From the NCBI GenBank assembly GCA_907165275.2, contig OU015650.1:5672001-5736000 (forward strand): 64,000 nt of DNA, read 5' to 3'. The position numbers and the translations under genes are program-made. The notes beneath the pieces were generated by a model. It had not been told where the DNA came from. It was given only the letters and a program-made list of their open reading frames with translations, and did not search any database. The stretch's first letter is position 1. Every line of letters begins with the position of its first letter. This document shows, piece after piece, positions 24,201 through 36,149 of the stretch. Source of the stretch: Zygaena filipendulae. Its lineage: Eukaryota > Arthropoda > Insecta > Lepidoptera > Zygaenidae.

Positions 24201-27200
24201 TTATTTAAAATACCTTATTACTATGCATAATTTTTACAATTTATATGGCAGGTTGATGTAAACCTGTATGCGATGATATTCGGCGAAAGTGTACTGAATG
24301 ATGCTGTGGCTTTAGTCTTGAGCGGGTAAATAATATAATAATATTTGTTTTTATTTAATGTAGGTACCTAATAAACTTGATATATTCCTGCATGCAATGG
24401 AATCCTATAGATATGTACTTAGCTTATTTTGTGCTTACACAATAATAAAATTTAAATCTAAATGACAGCAACATTTAACGGGTAAATGTAGTGTAAAATA
24501 TACATACATGTTTTATATGATTTCAGTGCTATACAGAACTATGAGAAACGTTATTCAAATGATGGAGGATTCGAAATCACAGCTTTCTTAGCGGCCATAG
24601 GTGATTTTATTGGAATCTTCAGCCTGTCACTGCTCGTGGGCGCATTCATGGGCTGTTTGACGGCTTTGATATCCTTTTTAAACAGACAATAACGATTGCT
24701 ATTGTAGGTATTCATACGATAGCGATACGTAGGCGATACTTGCTGGTCTAATGTTTATTTATTTTCAGACAAAATTTGATTGATTTCTTTTTGATTGATT
24801 TTTTTTTTGATTTCTTTTTTACAACTTTTTATGACAAGTTGCAACTAAATAGCATTTTCTTTAATGTAGGTACTCTATTTGGTACAAGTGGTCACCGTGG
24901 CTTTATGCAATCAATAAGTTCCGGGTCTGATTTTCCCGGTGGAGGCGAACTTTGTGTGATGAACATACGGGTCCGCTTTCCAGTCTTGGTCTTGGTTTTT
25001 ATACATATTATTATATTGTAATTTAATGTATACATAATATCAGGTCATGTTTTTTTGTATATACACCACATAATTAGCTCGACTTCCATGATACAAGCTT
25101 AATGTGGAAAATACTCCCTCGTCACGATGATTGATCAGTTTAACGCGAATTCGCGAGTATCGATATATGTGGAGATACCAATCTATCTACTCTTATCGGT
25201 GCTGTAGTGGTTTACGATTTTACTTAGTTTCAAAATTATCCTTAACCAATGTGCACATGACAAAGTTCACGCACGTGCGAGAGTGGCCGCTGCTCGAGTC
25301 GGCTCTGTTTGTGCTCATGTCGTACGCTGCCTTCCTCATCGCTGAAGTATGCGAACTGACAGGTAATTATTTTGAAACCACAGATTGACAGCGCGCTAGT
25401 GGCAATACAAAGAAAAAGGGCGTTGAGGGCTGACGTCTTTCGTTTAAACTTACGCCCTATAATTTTGTAATCATAACTTATTAGTAGATTATTATAGATT
25501 ATTATAGATTCGAGATCGAATGCGTCTGAGATTCGTACCTATCTCGAGAAACTGCTGAGAATTATAAGCGGTCATCCATAAAGTACGTCACACGTTAAAG
25601 GGGGTGGAAGGGGTCGACGAAGTGTGATAACGGGTGAGCCCCTCCCAGGTTGACGCCTAAGTTTCGTGATGTCATATTTTAAAATCTTATATGTACTATG
25701 TAGGTACATCTAACAATTAGATACCTCCCACCCCTTGTTACACAATGTCACACTTCGTCGACTCCTTAACGTGTGACGTACTTTATGAATGGTCCCTAAC
25801 CGCCGCACTCAGAGTCGACTTAGTTAAGTAGTTAACTGCCGCAATCAGACAAGTTTAATAAATTAATGGTAATTGGCATTTAACTAATTAAGTTACATCT
25901 CATTAAATGCCAATCAACATTAATTTACTGAACGTCTCTGATTGCGGCAGTTTTGTTTTAAAAATCTATACTTAACTAAGTAATCATTAAAGTCGACTCC
26001 GAGTGCAGCCGTAAGTGATTGTGCCAACCGATCCTAAATCTATACATATAAAATGCTTTGTCCTGAATGATTGACTGACGGATCAACGCACAGCCTAAAC
26101 CGCTGATCGTAGAGATCTGAAACTTGGAGGGTGTGTTCTTTGTATGACGTAGGCCTCCGTTAACAAAGGATTTTCCGAAATTCTACCCCTAAGAGGTTGA
26201 AAAGGGGGGGCAAAGTTTGTATGGAACAATTCCGCGGGAACTCGGAAATTATTGCGGGTAGTTAGTAATAAATATTGTTTGAATATGAATATTGCGCAGG
26301 CGTGGTTGCGGTGCTGTTCTGCGGCATCTGTCAGGCGCACTACACGTACAACAACCTGTCGGCGGACTCGCGCAACAGCACCAAGCAGCTGTTCGAGTTG
26401 CTCAACTTCCTCGCGGAGAATTTCATATTCACATACATCGGCGTCTCCATGTTCACCTTCCCCAAACACCACTTCGATCCGTGGTTCATTATTGCCGGAT
26501 TCGTATCCTTTTAAAATAGTTTTTCATTGTTTTTTTAGTAATCTATCACCAAATTGCACTATCATTTAAATGCTGCATCAAAACTTTGACACTGTTCAAT
26601 AATTTTACAGTTTCTTAACTTGATATCGAATGATTTAGGGTATGTTCCGTTATTACTGATAGCACTAGCCCAGTGATCGCAGTGACGAGAAATTCGTTCC
26701 GTTATAACTTTCACTATACTGTATAGTAGGTATTATGACGTCATAGTCGTCGCCATTTTTTACTGTGAGCACTGCCGTTTTCGAGGTAAGGGGTAAGGTA
26801 AAGGTAGGTGCTCTCAGTGGTTTGATCAAGTGATCAACCTCGGACCAATGATTGGTCAACCGCGTAGGTCAGTGGACATGAGTGGGTCGACAGCGTGACA
26901 TGACAATGGCATGGATAACAGTGTACTGGACTGCGTTGTTTTAAACAGTAACCAGTATAGCTCAGTATAAAGGAACGACTTCGTAGTATACTGAATTTAC
27001 GTCATACCTTACAGTGCTATCAGGATATAACGGAACATACCCTTAAACTTAATGTTATGGATTTGGCGGTTCTCAATTTTTTTTATTATGTTGCAATACT
27101 GCAGAATCATCGAAACTTAGTAATAATTGGATTAATGTTATGGATGCTTATTTAGTAAATAATTAGTGATGCGTAGACATTATTATGTAGTATTTAAATA

Positions 27201-30200
27201 GTTTTCCTTAGTCGCCACTACAGATAACGTCAGTGATCGGTCGGGCCGTCAATATTTATCCACTTTCCTTCCTGATGAACCTTGGACGGAAACCACCCAT
27301 ACCAATGAACTTCCAGCACATGCTGTTTTACTCTGGTAAGTATGAAATAAATGAGCTGAAAGATCAAAAAGATTACCTACTGTGCACAATATGTATATTA
27401 TGTAATGTACCTACTTATTGCATTAAACATTGCATTATTTTTGGATCAAAACGACATGGAAACTCAGTATGAAGAAAAGTTTCCATGATTCTATTCGTTG
27501 CTAAATAGGTCTACTCGCGTTATTCATAATGACATTACCAAAACAAAACCTGTCAAATATTTAAAGCAATATCGTATCGCGCTTATTATTTTAAAGGTGA
27601 CGATTCAACTCTTATTTAAAAGATATTATTTATTAACCTTTGACCAAACTTGAACGAGTCTGGAGCACAAGAGAAATCCTTATTACATAATATTAGATAT
27701 ATATGTCGGAAATAGAAAGAAACAATAGTAGCAGACAACAGCAGATAGTTATCTGAATTGTGAGGATAGCTGATTTACAATGCATGAACGCTCACCTCCA
27801 CTGCCCGTGCTCCCGACATAAGCAAACCTCTGGAAACAATTAGATGACACAGCACACGTAATCACTTGATACGACACTGATACGACACTATAACTGCACT
27901 GAACCGAACACAAAATAACAATGAACCGTCGCTTACGCATACCCGCATTTTATATCAAGTTCTAACAAAGACGAGTCGGGCAATGGAGTGGAGCGGGGGA
28001 ACGAACTTTCTACAACCACTATTCGACGGCGGGAAACAACAGTTATTTTTAATGAAACTACCCTCTCGCCGACATATACGTAAATACTGACTGTGTTTGT
28101 TTGTTACTTTTTCACGCCTTAGCTACTCAACCGATTATATCGTAAAATTTTGCATACACGTTGTCAGGTTTACAGAAAAGGACACAGGGTACCTACTTTT
28201 TATCAGGGAACTCCGAAATTAACTCGGATCAAACCTCAGGTAACAGCTAGTCTATAAATATGTGGCACTTTACGTTCCTTTTGTTGTTGTGATACCGTTC
28301 AAAAACAGCCTGTCCCGCCTTCTGTACAGGTCTCCGCGGCGCGATGTCGTTCGCGCTGGCCATCCGCAACACGGTGTCGGAGGCGCGCCAGGCCATGCTC
28401 ACCACCACGTCGCTGATCGTGATCGCGACCGTCGTGCTGCAGGGCGGCGCCGCCACGCACGCGCTCGCCTATCTGCGGATACCCACCGGGTATGCCTTTT
28501 ATGTTTTGTTTTCCTTTTTTTTTGGTTTTTTTGCAAACAATAGGTACCGGCCAGTTTAAAATAGAACAAATGTATTTGCATAAACATTGTTGTACAGTTT
28601 GAAATTATTGCAATTTATGGTTAGGGTTACCACCTTTTTCTATTTTTGGAGGTGAAATAGTTTTTTTTTTTTTCAAAACATTGCATAAAATCTAGTACTT
28701 ATAAGTTGTTGAACCGTTGAACGCGACCGCAATCAAACTTCAATGGATCAAGAATTTGTTAATGGAAACATTTTTAACATTGTTATCATCACATTCACAT
28801 AGTAATAAATTTTATTGGTGTGTTTCAGCCAAGGCCAAAATGATGAAAACGAAGCGTTGCCATATAGGGATGTGCGAAGTGTGAGTTAGATATTTTCTTT
28901 ATTTATTCTCATATCTTTGACTATTATTATTATAACTTATTACCAAATATTATGCACCAATTCGCACTTTTCAATTTATACATCAAATTCCAGCTTGTAG
29001 ACATTAGGCAAAGTAAACTGTGTTTGGTTATTGTTTAAAATAAAATTATGTATAAAAACTATCTTTGAAAAACAAAATGTCAATTTATTAATTAATACGT
29101 ATTTGTCTAATGTGGTTACAAAAACTGCTATTTTATATTTTTCTATATCCTTTTATTATTCATATTTACAATTTCTTCCGCCCTAGCGAAATTGACATTC
29201 TACAATTGTTAACGCATAGAAAACTAAGTAACGAATCATCATGTCACTTGGTCAGCCAATAAAACTAGTTTTCACGTGATCACGCCAAACTAAAGTTTTG
29301 ATTGGCTGACGATTCGTTACTTAGTTTTCTATACGTAAACCATTGCAGGATGTCAATTTGGCTAGGAGACTCACACAGTCATGCCATTTGTGTTGTCCCT
29401 AACATTCAAGCAACGCCTAGAAAAACATCATAGATAATATTACCAATAAGTAAATATTTATTAGTATTTTATTCATAACATCCTTTAATAACATAATATT
29501 ATAGATAAAATGTTTATATTGGTATTTATTATTTTTTGATATATTGTATATACTGCATGCACTTTGTACATAACTTAGGTATTGATATTGCAATTTTAAA
29601 ATTATATATTATTATTTAGTTTATTAGTTTATAACTCGTATTATTTTTATTAGACTTCGTAGCTGTTTCGCATAAGCTTTAATATTAAATATTGAATCAT
29701 TTTTTTATATTATCATAAAAAATGCGATAATTCAAAGATGTGTTGAGCTTTAAAAGTTTATAGAAATTTGTTATATAATACCTACTTAATATAAAATTAT
29801 TTTGGAATGGACGCCCAAAATAAAGAATTAAAAACGTTGTTAACGAGTCAAGTCGAGTGTCGTGACTAAGCGTTATGGACTTTTTTTTATATTTTATTAA
29901 CCATACAAATATAAACTTTTGCTTGATAAGCACACACGAAAGACATCTAAAAGTTTACCAAATACTTAAACAAATACATCCAGTCGTTGAGAGTTGTTTG
30001 TGCTGCAAATTTACCTAATTAATAAGAGATTGTTGTGGGCAGCTGTACCAGGCTACCGGCACAAGCGGATCGGTACGTATGCACACGAGTGTACACGCTG
30101 CATCTAGTGGCTGCGCACGGTTCAATTTTATTGTTCAATCTGTTGAATCAATTTGTTGAGAGGCAACAGATTGCGACGTGAACGGTTATCTTGATAGCTC

Positions 30201-33200
30201 ATGTATTCAACTAATTGAGTGTAATATTAAATTGTGCGTAGCCACATTATTTCTGCCGTCTGCTAACTAAAAGGTTTCAGCAAATCCGCTAAGCTGTTTT
30301 GAGTCTTGTCTAAATCGCAATGGCTATTGCTATTTCCGTACCCTCATATGGTTTATAAGAAGTTCATGATGAACTTTTAGTAAGCAGACGGCAGAATGTT
30401 GTGGAGTATTGTGTTTATATGTTATGCACCTTCACAACACATTGTCATGGTGCTTTGTCGTGCTATTCCATATACCATTTCATACCACACAGAATCTCCC
30501 TCAAATGTTTTCTGTTATTTATATTACGAAAATGTATAAACAACTAATGTAATCGTTTTATTTTAATAAAAAATGAAGGAGGAAAAATGAAATATCCTCC
30601 ACCGCTCTATTGAATTATGGACCCTACTTACATTAACAATTATGTTTATTTTCAATGTGCACCGTTTCAATTTTATCAGGTCGTGGACTAATTTTGTAAT
30701 TTATTTGCAATGTGTTCGTTTTTGATTCGACGGTGAAAGTTTATGTTTTGTTGATTGTACAGACGTTAGTAGGTACGATAGAAAATAATTGTTATCTACA
30801 TTAAAATTGGTTAACTAATTGCAAACAATGGTGTGGTTGGCTAGTTAGTTTAAATACTTTTGATAACACTAATTCTCGGGAGTTCTAATTAGTATTTTTG
30901 CATTATAGTCACGCTATGAAATTAATATATTAAAATATATTCCACTTCCTATGATCCATCCATCCCAATGATAAATTTAAAACTACCGCATCGAGAACAA
31001 AAACTCTATTGTTCTGGCCTTTGCGTGTTTACCAATGGCGATTAAAAATAAAGTATATTTTGTCTAGCCCGCTGACATAGGTTTCGGTCTGCGCAGTATG
31101 GATGCGACGCAACCGACCAGTAGCGACAGAGCATCAGTAAGGCTAACTGATTGATGCACGCGAATTGTTTATACATTAAGCATGCTATTTTTCTCACAAT
31201 TTTCTCACTAACAATAGAATTCGTGTTCAACAAAGCTAATTTGAACTTCAAACTCTCATAGTTACGCACCTCTATTATGAACTAACGCGCTATTTTCAAA
31301 TAATATTATATCTATTTTTCTATATTCTTTCTCATCTGTTTGTTAAGAATCTGACGATTGTTATGGCCATAGAAAACTAAGGAACGTATCGCTATTTTTC
31401 TGATTGTATCGTAACGCTTCTGTATCAAAGATATAAAGTTAAATTTTTATTAATATTTATTTTAAACCAAAATGTTTAGTAATATCTACGCGTAAGTAAA
31501 GTTGTGGTAATCAAGAGCAATAAAACTTTTAAAAATAGCAAATATCAAAAGTAAACATTCATATAGTTCATATAGTAGGTATATACTTGTTGCATAATGA
31601 GAGATTGTTGTTCCGTTGTGAGTTTATAGGCCCAGCGAAGCAAAACCTTTTAAAATACTGCAAGCCGATATTTCCTTTTTTTTAACATAAAAATTTTGTG
31701 CAAAAACTACTACTTACCTTAAAACACTATCGTAGGCACAGCTTCCTAATCTGTCAAAAACCATCTGTTCAACACAGAATAGAACCAATCCAACACAGAT
31801 TAGAAGTTGAGAATTTAGAATATGTTACTGGCAAATGTTGATTTCCTATTTTATTAATTTATGAATTGAAATTTTTTGCTGAACTAACTCGACCATTTCA
31901 ATTAATTGCGAATTAAGAATCTTGTCTTTTATTTTCTTTTATAAATTAAAACTTAAATTTTGTGTTGAATTGACCATTTCAATTAATTTTGCATGTTAAC
32001 ATTTACTTTATTTGGTTTCTTTGTTGTTTTCTTTACAATATTATAGAGTGGCCGCATGGTAGTTAAATGGGACAGAGGCGATAAAGGAGTGATAATGCCT
32101 TGGCAACTTAACTATATGGCAGTATGTAAAACAATTTTAATTCATTTACCTATAAACTCTTGCTTAGTTTGATTTCATAGTAGTCACTTTCAGGCTTTCG
32201 CTAAGTCTGCCGTCTTAATTATACATTCATTCTTATTCTTAAGACTAATATGCATGTTTTTTTTTATAAATATCATAATCCTAATAGAATAATAATTATA
32301 AAATAATATTTCTGGCATGTAGCTGAAAAATATTTTTTTGAATATCGTGTTCTATTTTGGATATAGGGGATGATATCTGAAACAACAGAACCGATTTAAA
32401 AAAACTTTTAATGATGCTACAGTATCCCTGATTGGCATAACATACTTTTACAAAGCGTTCCCGAGGGAATTCCAAAATAATCGCCGTTGAAGATGCATGG
32501 GAAAACAGTCAGTTATAATTTAAAAACAAAAAATTACAACTGGCTGTTATATATTTTTTTAATGTTTACATAAATTCCGATGTCGTGCATCAGGAGACGC
32601 CTCGCAGCGGTGACGGTGCGGGCGAGAAGGCTCGCCTGGCGCGGCTGTGGGGCGCGCTCGACTCGCGCCTGCTCAAGCCGCTGCTGACGCACGCTCGGCC
32701 GCCGCTCACGGAGACCATGCCGTCCTTCATGGCGCCGGTGGCGCGCATGCTCACCACCACGCACCAGTACACGCAAGCAGTGAGTGTCTGTTAACTATAG
32801 TGTCGGTGTAAATCGGGACGGGATCGAATCAGAAATGACACAACCCGAAGAATACCAAACCCCAAGTGGGCGGGGCACATCGCCCGAAGAACTGACGACC
32901 GATGGAGCAAAGAAAGTTCTCGAGTGTGAAGAGTCTCGTGGGTAGGCCCGCTACAAGGTGAACCGATGACTTGAACCGGTCGTTATGGCGATCCTTGGGC
33001 GAGGCCTATGTCCAGCAGACGTCTTTCGGCTGATATGATGATGATAAATGAAAAACACCATTCAAACACAGAAAGGGCAAAGTAAGAGATCGAGAGAAGT
33101 CCTTAGGCGTCTACTGCGGTGACCGTATAGCCTGCGATTTATAGGGATTCATCCGTAAGCCGTAAGAATTGGTTCACGTTCTAATGAGATATGAGTCCTT

Positions 33201-34009
33201 TATGACAACTTAGGTAATGCTTGTGACAGCCTCAGTTGCAAGAAAAGTCGCTGTTGCAGTTATTAAAATCTTACCTGTTCCCGCACACCCACCCTAGTAG
33301 TCATAGACTATGGTTTTTTTTTCTCATAATTCTTTACTCTTCTTACTACTTATTAATTTGCTGTATAATATTTTTAGGATGGAACCCTACGAAGAACTGA
33401 CTCGGACTCAGATCTGTGCATCGATGACTCTCACACAGTTCCCACCACCATCGACCCACAGGTAAACATACTTAAATTCAATTACCTCAACTCGACCTAT
33501 AATAATTAGTGATGTGCCAGATATCCGTATCCGTACTTGCGGTTATCCGAGGGAGGAGAAAGATTCGTAACTATCCGTTACTTTTTTGGCGGATCTTTTG
33601 TGGATCTCTTACCTACCTTATTAATTTTCAATACATAGATGAAATTCTATACATAAGTATTCGTATTATATAAATAAATCAAAAGGAAGACCCGCGCAAT
33701 GCAAGTCGAAACATAGCAAAGCGTCAAATGGCGTAACTATTGTTTCAAGGTCATGCGCACTGACACCGAAAAAAGATAAGATCCGTATCCGCAGATCTTG
33801 CCACCAAATATCCGTATTCGGATCTGTATCCGCGGATATACGTACGTTTTTTAACGATCCGGCACATCACTAGTGATGATTTCTGTAAATCTTGAAAGTA
33901 CACCAATGTACACTTTATTATTAGTGTGTCCGCTTTTCTATTTCATATGTGTTTTTCGTTTTGGTTGCAGCTACCAATTAATGTTCACAATGGATATGGA
34001 CATGTCTAA
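21210..34009 (+). CDS. endosomal Na+/H+ exchanger, NHE6/7/9 (SLC9A6/7/9) class, complete
   Basis: Fifteen coding exons: 21210-21438, 22197-22352, 22637-22797, 23934-24149, 24252-24325, 24527-24668, 25257-25362, 26300-26502, 27224-27335, 28330-28489, 28829-28880, 32047-32121, 32594-32779, 33378-33461, 33971-34009. Total 1995 bp, 664 aa, close to human NHE6. A signal-like first helix ([15 protein letters not shown]) is followed by about 12 transport helices. Landmarks: [39 protein letters not shown] (Glu266, Asn270, Asp271), [57 protein letters not shown]. The C-terminal cytosolic part keeps [15 protein letters not shown] and an acidic DSDSDLC stretch. AHYTYNNLS and the tail mark the organellar class rather than plasma-membrane NHEs. 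Known role: alkalinising recycling and late endosomes by Na+ or K+ exchange for protons. Two introns are U12-type (separate entries). The 5' exons are AT-rich, the 3' exons strongly GC-rich. Confidence 0.95.
23040..23320 (+). mobile_element. LINE reverse-transcriptase 3' end
   Basis: An open frame gives [19 protein letters not shown] then [19 protein letters not shown], the conserved C-terminus of LINE ORF2 proteins, followed by a noncoding tail and a TTA-repeat run at about 23292-23318. It is 5'-truncated and lies in an intron of the exchanger. Confidence 0.7.
23352..23549 (-). mobile_element. Helitron-like element
   Basis: CTAG at the left end, ccctgcggtttcacccgcgg hairpin, then ggttgagccgttaaggcgtg and a catatagtagtaagga end, all as in other copies. 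Confidence 0.6.
24669..25256 (+). other. AT-AC U12-type (minor spliceosome) intron in the Na+/H+ exchanger
   Basis: The exon ends ..CTGTTTGACGGCTTTG and is followed by ATATCCTTTTT, the U12 AT-AC donor consensus. The next exon starts ATGACAAAGTTC after TCCTTAACCAATGTGCAC, a textbook U12 branch site about 12 nt before a terminal AC. The junction gives [18 protein letters not shown], which aligns without gap to the same place in NHE6. No GT-AG alternative keeps this frame, and the exon would otherwise read into a stop (LNRQ stop). Confidence 0.9.
25568..25796. mobile_element. short TAA-flanked MITE
   Basis: Ends GCGGTCATCCATAAAGTACG and CGTACTTTATGAATGGTCCC are bounded by TAA on both sides. Relative of 16569-17014. 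Its right TAA is shared with the next element. Confidence 0.7.
25800..26011. mobile_element. whole-length palindromic MITE, copy 3
   Basis: CCGCCGCACTCAGAGTCGAC to GTCGACTCCGAGTGCAGCCG, flanked by TAA (25797-25799 and 26012-26014). It abuts the preceding MITE. Confidence 0.75.
26035..26265 (+). mobile_element. Helitron-like element, variant also at 59152-59440
   Basis: It begins TCTATACATATAAAATGC and contains gatctgaaacttggagggtg, shared with 59152-59440 in reverse. It ends attattgcgggtagt without CTAG. It sits just before the acceptor of exon 26300. Confidence 0.5.
26503..27223 (+). other. GT-AG U12-type intron in the Na+/H+ exchanger
   Basis: The donor is GTATCCTTTT, the U12 GT consensus, directly after FIIAGF. 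The acceptor is TTTTCCTTAGTCGCCACTACAG, with a near-consensus U12 branch site (TTCCTTAGT) about 13 nt from the AG and no long polypyrimidine tract. The joined product reads [18 protein letters not shown], matching the family. The intron carries an inverted-repeat transposon at 26638-27042. Confidence 0.8.
26638..27042. mobile_element. PIF/Harbinger-like MITE inside a U12 intron
   Basis: GGGTATGTTCCGTTAT and ATAACGGAACATACCC ends are flanked by TTA on both sides (26635-26637, 27043-27045). 405 bp, no ORF. Confidence 0.75.
28095..28252 (+). mobile_element. Helitron-like remnant
   Basis: ctactcaaccgattatatcg, acgttgtcaggtttacag and a terminal aacctcaggtaacagCTAG followed by T. Confidence 0.5.
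29181..29368. mobile_element. inverted-repeat MITE in exchanger intron
   Basis: ATAGAAAACTAAGTAACGAA and its complement are perfect over 22 bp (29216-29237 and 29311-29332) and extend outward imperfectly to about 58 bp including gaaattgac / gtcaattt. Confidence 0.65.
30251..30396. mobile_element. inverted-repeat MITE
   Basis: TTCTGCCGTCTGCTAACTAA and TTAGTAAGCAGACGGCAGAA form nearly perfect 23-bp ends. Confidence 0.65.
32815..33048 (+). mobile_element. RTE-type LINE 3' fragment
   Basis: Translation shows [15 protein letters not shown], then VGRPATR-stop-TDDL (a TGA in place of the usual Trp) and, in another frame, LGEAYVQQT; it ends in a gatgatgat run, the typical RTE tail. Dead, 5'-truncated, in an exchanger intron. 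Confidence 0.75.
33507..33872. mobile_element. hAT-like MITE
   Basis: Ends TAGTGATGTGCCAGAT and GATCCGGCACATCACTA fit hAT inverted repeats. Flanks ATAATAAT and GTGATGAT agree at five of eight bases and differ only by A/G transitions, consistent with an aged 8-bp duplication. Interior is rich in 'atccgtatccg' words. Confidence 0.6.
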
Positions 34010-34015
34010 ATTATA

Positions 34016-34021
34016 AATAAA
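34016..34021 (+). terminator. possible polyadenylation signal of the exchanger
   Basis: AATAAA lies seven bases after the stop codon. A second candidate (ataaataaataaa) is near 34755. Which is used is not decidable here. Confidence 0.35.
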
Positions 34022-34415
34022 TTTGTGACACTGGGCTGTGATACAAAAGGTTTTAGTTATTTAGTTTATAGACATCATTAGCTATGGAATTAATAGGAAA
34101 AATATATTTAATTATTTCACGCAGCAAATATGGTCTGGACTCGTCGACACCAGAATCTCAGTTGAAGGTATAACAGGAAGTAACATCTGAGTATTACAAT
34201 ATGTGGAAAAAAAATAATTACCTACGTTATACATTATAAATTTTGTGTCGTATGACTAACAAGGGCTCGGTGTGCCACTATTTGATAAAGTTTGTAATTT
34301 CTTAACATGCATAGGCTAGCTGTCAATTTTCCAGAAATTTATTATACTTCGCCTTATTATCTATTTTATCGAAAATATAATAATATGAACATTTCAAGTA
34401 AAAACAAATATTTAC

Positions 34416-34592
34416 CAATTGTAATTTGTACAATACGCTCCAGTCTATCATGGAGTCGTAGTGCCTTTTCACACGTTCCGGCTGCCGTACCAGCAGTAGT
34501 GCATGGAGCGCCTCAACACAAGTCTGGTGGCGGGCCAGCCTCAATAGTACAGTCATTATTAGAATTATGTAATCACTTGACAGGCGTTGTAT
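34416..34592 (-). CDS. orphan exon-like open segment, gene not recognised
   Basis: On the minus strand a good acceptor (tttgttacctttgcaattag) precedes a 177-bp open stretch that ends at a GTAAAT donor. It is 59 codons, phase 0 on both sides, and reads IQRLSSDY ... LLRLARHQTCVEALH ... QPERVKRHYDSMIDWSV ... YKLQL. Composition is protein-like and more GC-rich than its surroundings. I do not recognise the family. No partner exons were found on the same strand between 34.6 and 40.5 kb or just below, so it may be part of a gene whose other exons I missed, a dead gene fragment, or chance. The plus strand is also open here (34441-34605) but its putative acceptor lacks a pyrimidine tract. Confidence 0.4.
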
Positions 34593-34977
34593 CTAATTGC
34601 AAAGGTAACAAAATTTAATGAGTGACAAAAACGTTAACATGTTTTTGCTGACCGTTGAACAGTCGCGGTGAGAGACAAAATATAAAACTTAGTTGTCAAT
34701 AAAAACTAAAAAAATACAAGTACACGAATGAAATTTAATCTTTTTGATGTTATAAATAAATAAATTGTATAAACCCATATTTTTATTTTCCTTTCTGTCA
34801 GCGAAATTTCATCTTCAATTTAGAAACAAAATTAGTTGTTTTTTTTTTGCTCGTGATCTATCATTTTACTTGTGAATGAGACTGTTATCGGCATCAGCCA
34901 ATACGTGTGAGGTTAGATATCGTGTACACGGCGCCTTGCAAACGGCAGCCGTAGCGTCTGAAGAAATGTCCACAATA

Positions 34978-35643
34978 GGGTACTTGCATGAAATTTATAA
35001 TAAGAAATTGTGTCAATATTTCAAAAATTGAGCCTTAGAAAAGCGTTATCGTGAAAGATTTACTAAAAAATTTTCAATAGTTTCCAAAATATTCAACTTT
35101 TAATTTTGTGAAACGGAACGTTGCAACGAAACACCAATCACAGCCAAGCTTGACACATGACGTCACTTTTATTTTTTTAGGAAACATTTATCGGTGAGAT
35201 GCAATTCGATTCTTTACTGGAACTTTTGACAGTAAATCGTTCAACGTTAATTTCGCTTTTGGATATTGAAGTTATCTGTCTGTCAGTGTCACATGACCCT
35301 GTCAATACGACAGTGGCATTTCTATCACAGATTAATAAGGCGTAATTTTGAACAAGTGACGTCATTCCGCGTTTCGGCGGTAAGGTCTAAAGTAGGAACT
35401 TAGAAACGCTCTATTTTTTTTTTTTTTTTTTCATTTTTTATTTTAGGAAGACCAACAGCTTTCCAGATAAAAACACTTTTGAATACAAAAATAGCAGCCA
35501 ATTATAGGTCTCCGCTGATAGAAACCAATTTACATACATCAATTAATTAATTTATGCACATATTTTTTTTATTTTTCTTGCTTTGTTTAAGTTGGCCATA
35601 TATCTTTAAAATAGACTGAAAAAAAAAATTCATGCAAGTACCC
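34978..35643. mobile_element. GGGTACTTGCATGA-element, full copy
   Basis: Inverted ends GGGTACTTGCATGAA / TTCATGCAAGTACCC (the right end runs into poly-A) with TA on each side (34976-34977, 35644-35645). 666 bp; orientation opposite to 54306-54915. On the minus strand 35365-35177 reads MTSLVQNYALLICDRN, also present in the other copies. Confidence 0.8.
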
Positions 35644-36149
35644 TAATAATTTCATTTCAAAATATTATATCAGTCATAAAAGGCAGTTACTAATTTTATC
35701 CTTTAACGTCAAAATTTCGCCTTTACATACAATGACTTTAACGTTGAAATTTCTACGTATGTTTGTGATAAGGTTAAAATTAACTGCTATATATGATAAA
35801 ACGTTACCTAATGGGTGTTCTAAGGTAAAATCCAAACTAGGCGAACTAATTTGAATTATGTGTGACTAAGCCTGGCTCCTTAGTTGCCAATTCAAATTGA
35901 ATAAACTATCAAGTTGTTTGGAACATTATTTCGTTCTATTTCAAATAAATGGAAACTATTTCGGATATTGAAACCTTAACGAAAAAAATACTAATGTAAT
36001 TTTTTTTCATCAATAATATAAACATGAATGAAATCGAAAAATTCGAGGTGTACAAAGTACATAACACAATTTTTATTTCCCAATCGTCGAAAATTTATAA
36101 ATCATAAGACAAGGTCGCTGAGAGCTGTTATGCAACATTATATCGAAGC

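Larger units (their letters stand above)
28881..32046 (+). other. longest intron of the exchanger gene
   Basis: A 3.2-kb intron with two inverted-repeat elements (29181-29368 and 30251-30396). Otherwise it is AT-rich sequence in which I see no exon. Confidence 0.7.

Noticed and set aside
34441..34605. Plus-strand alternative last exon of the Na+/H+ exchanger
   Set aside because: The putative acceptor lacks a pyrimidine tract, and the gene already ends cleanly with matching phase at 34009.
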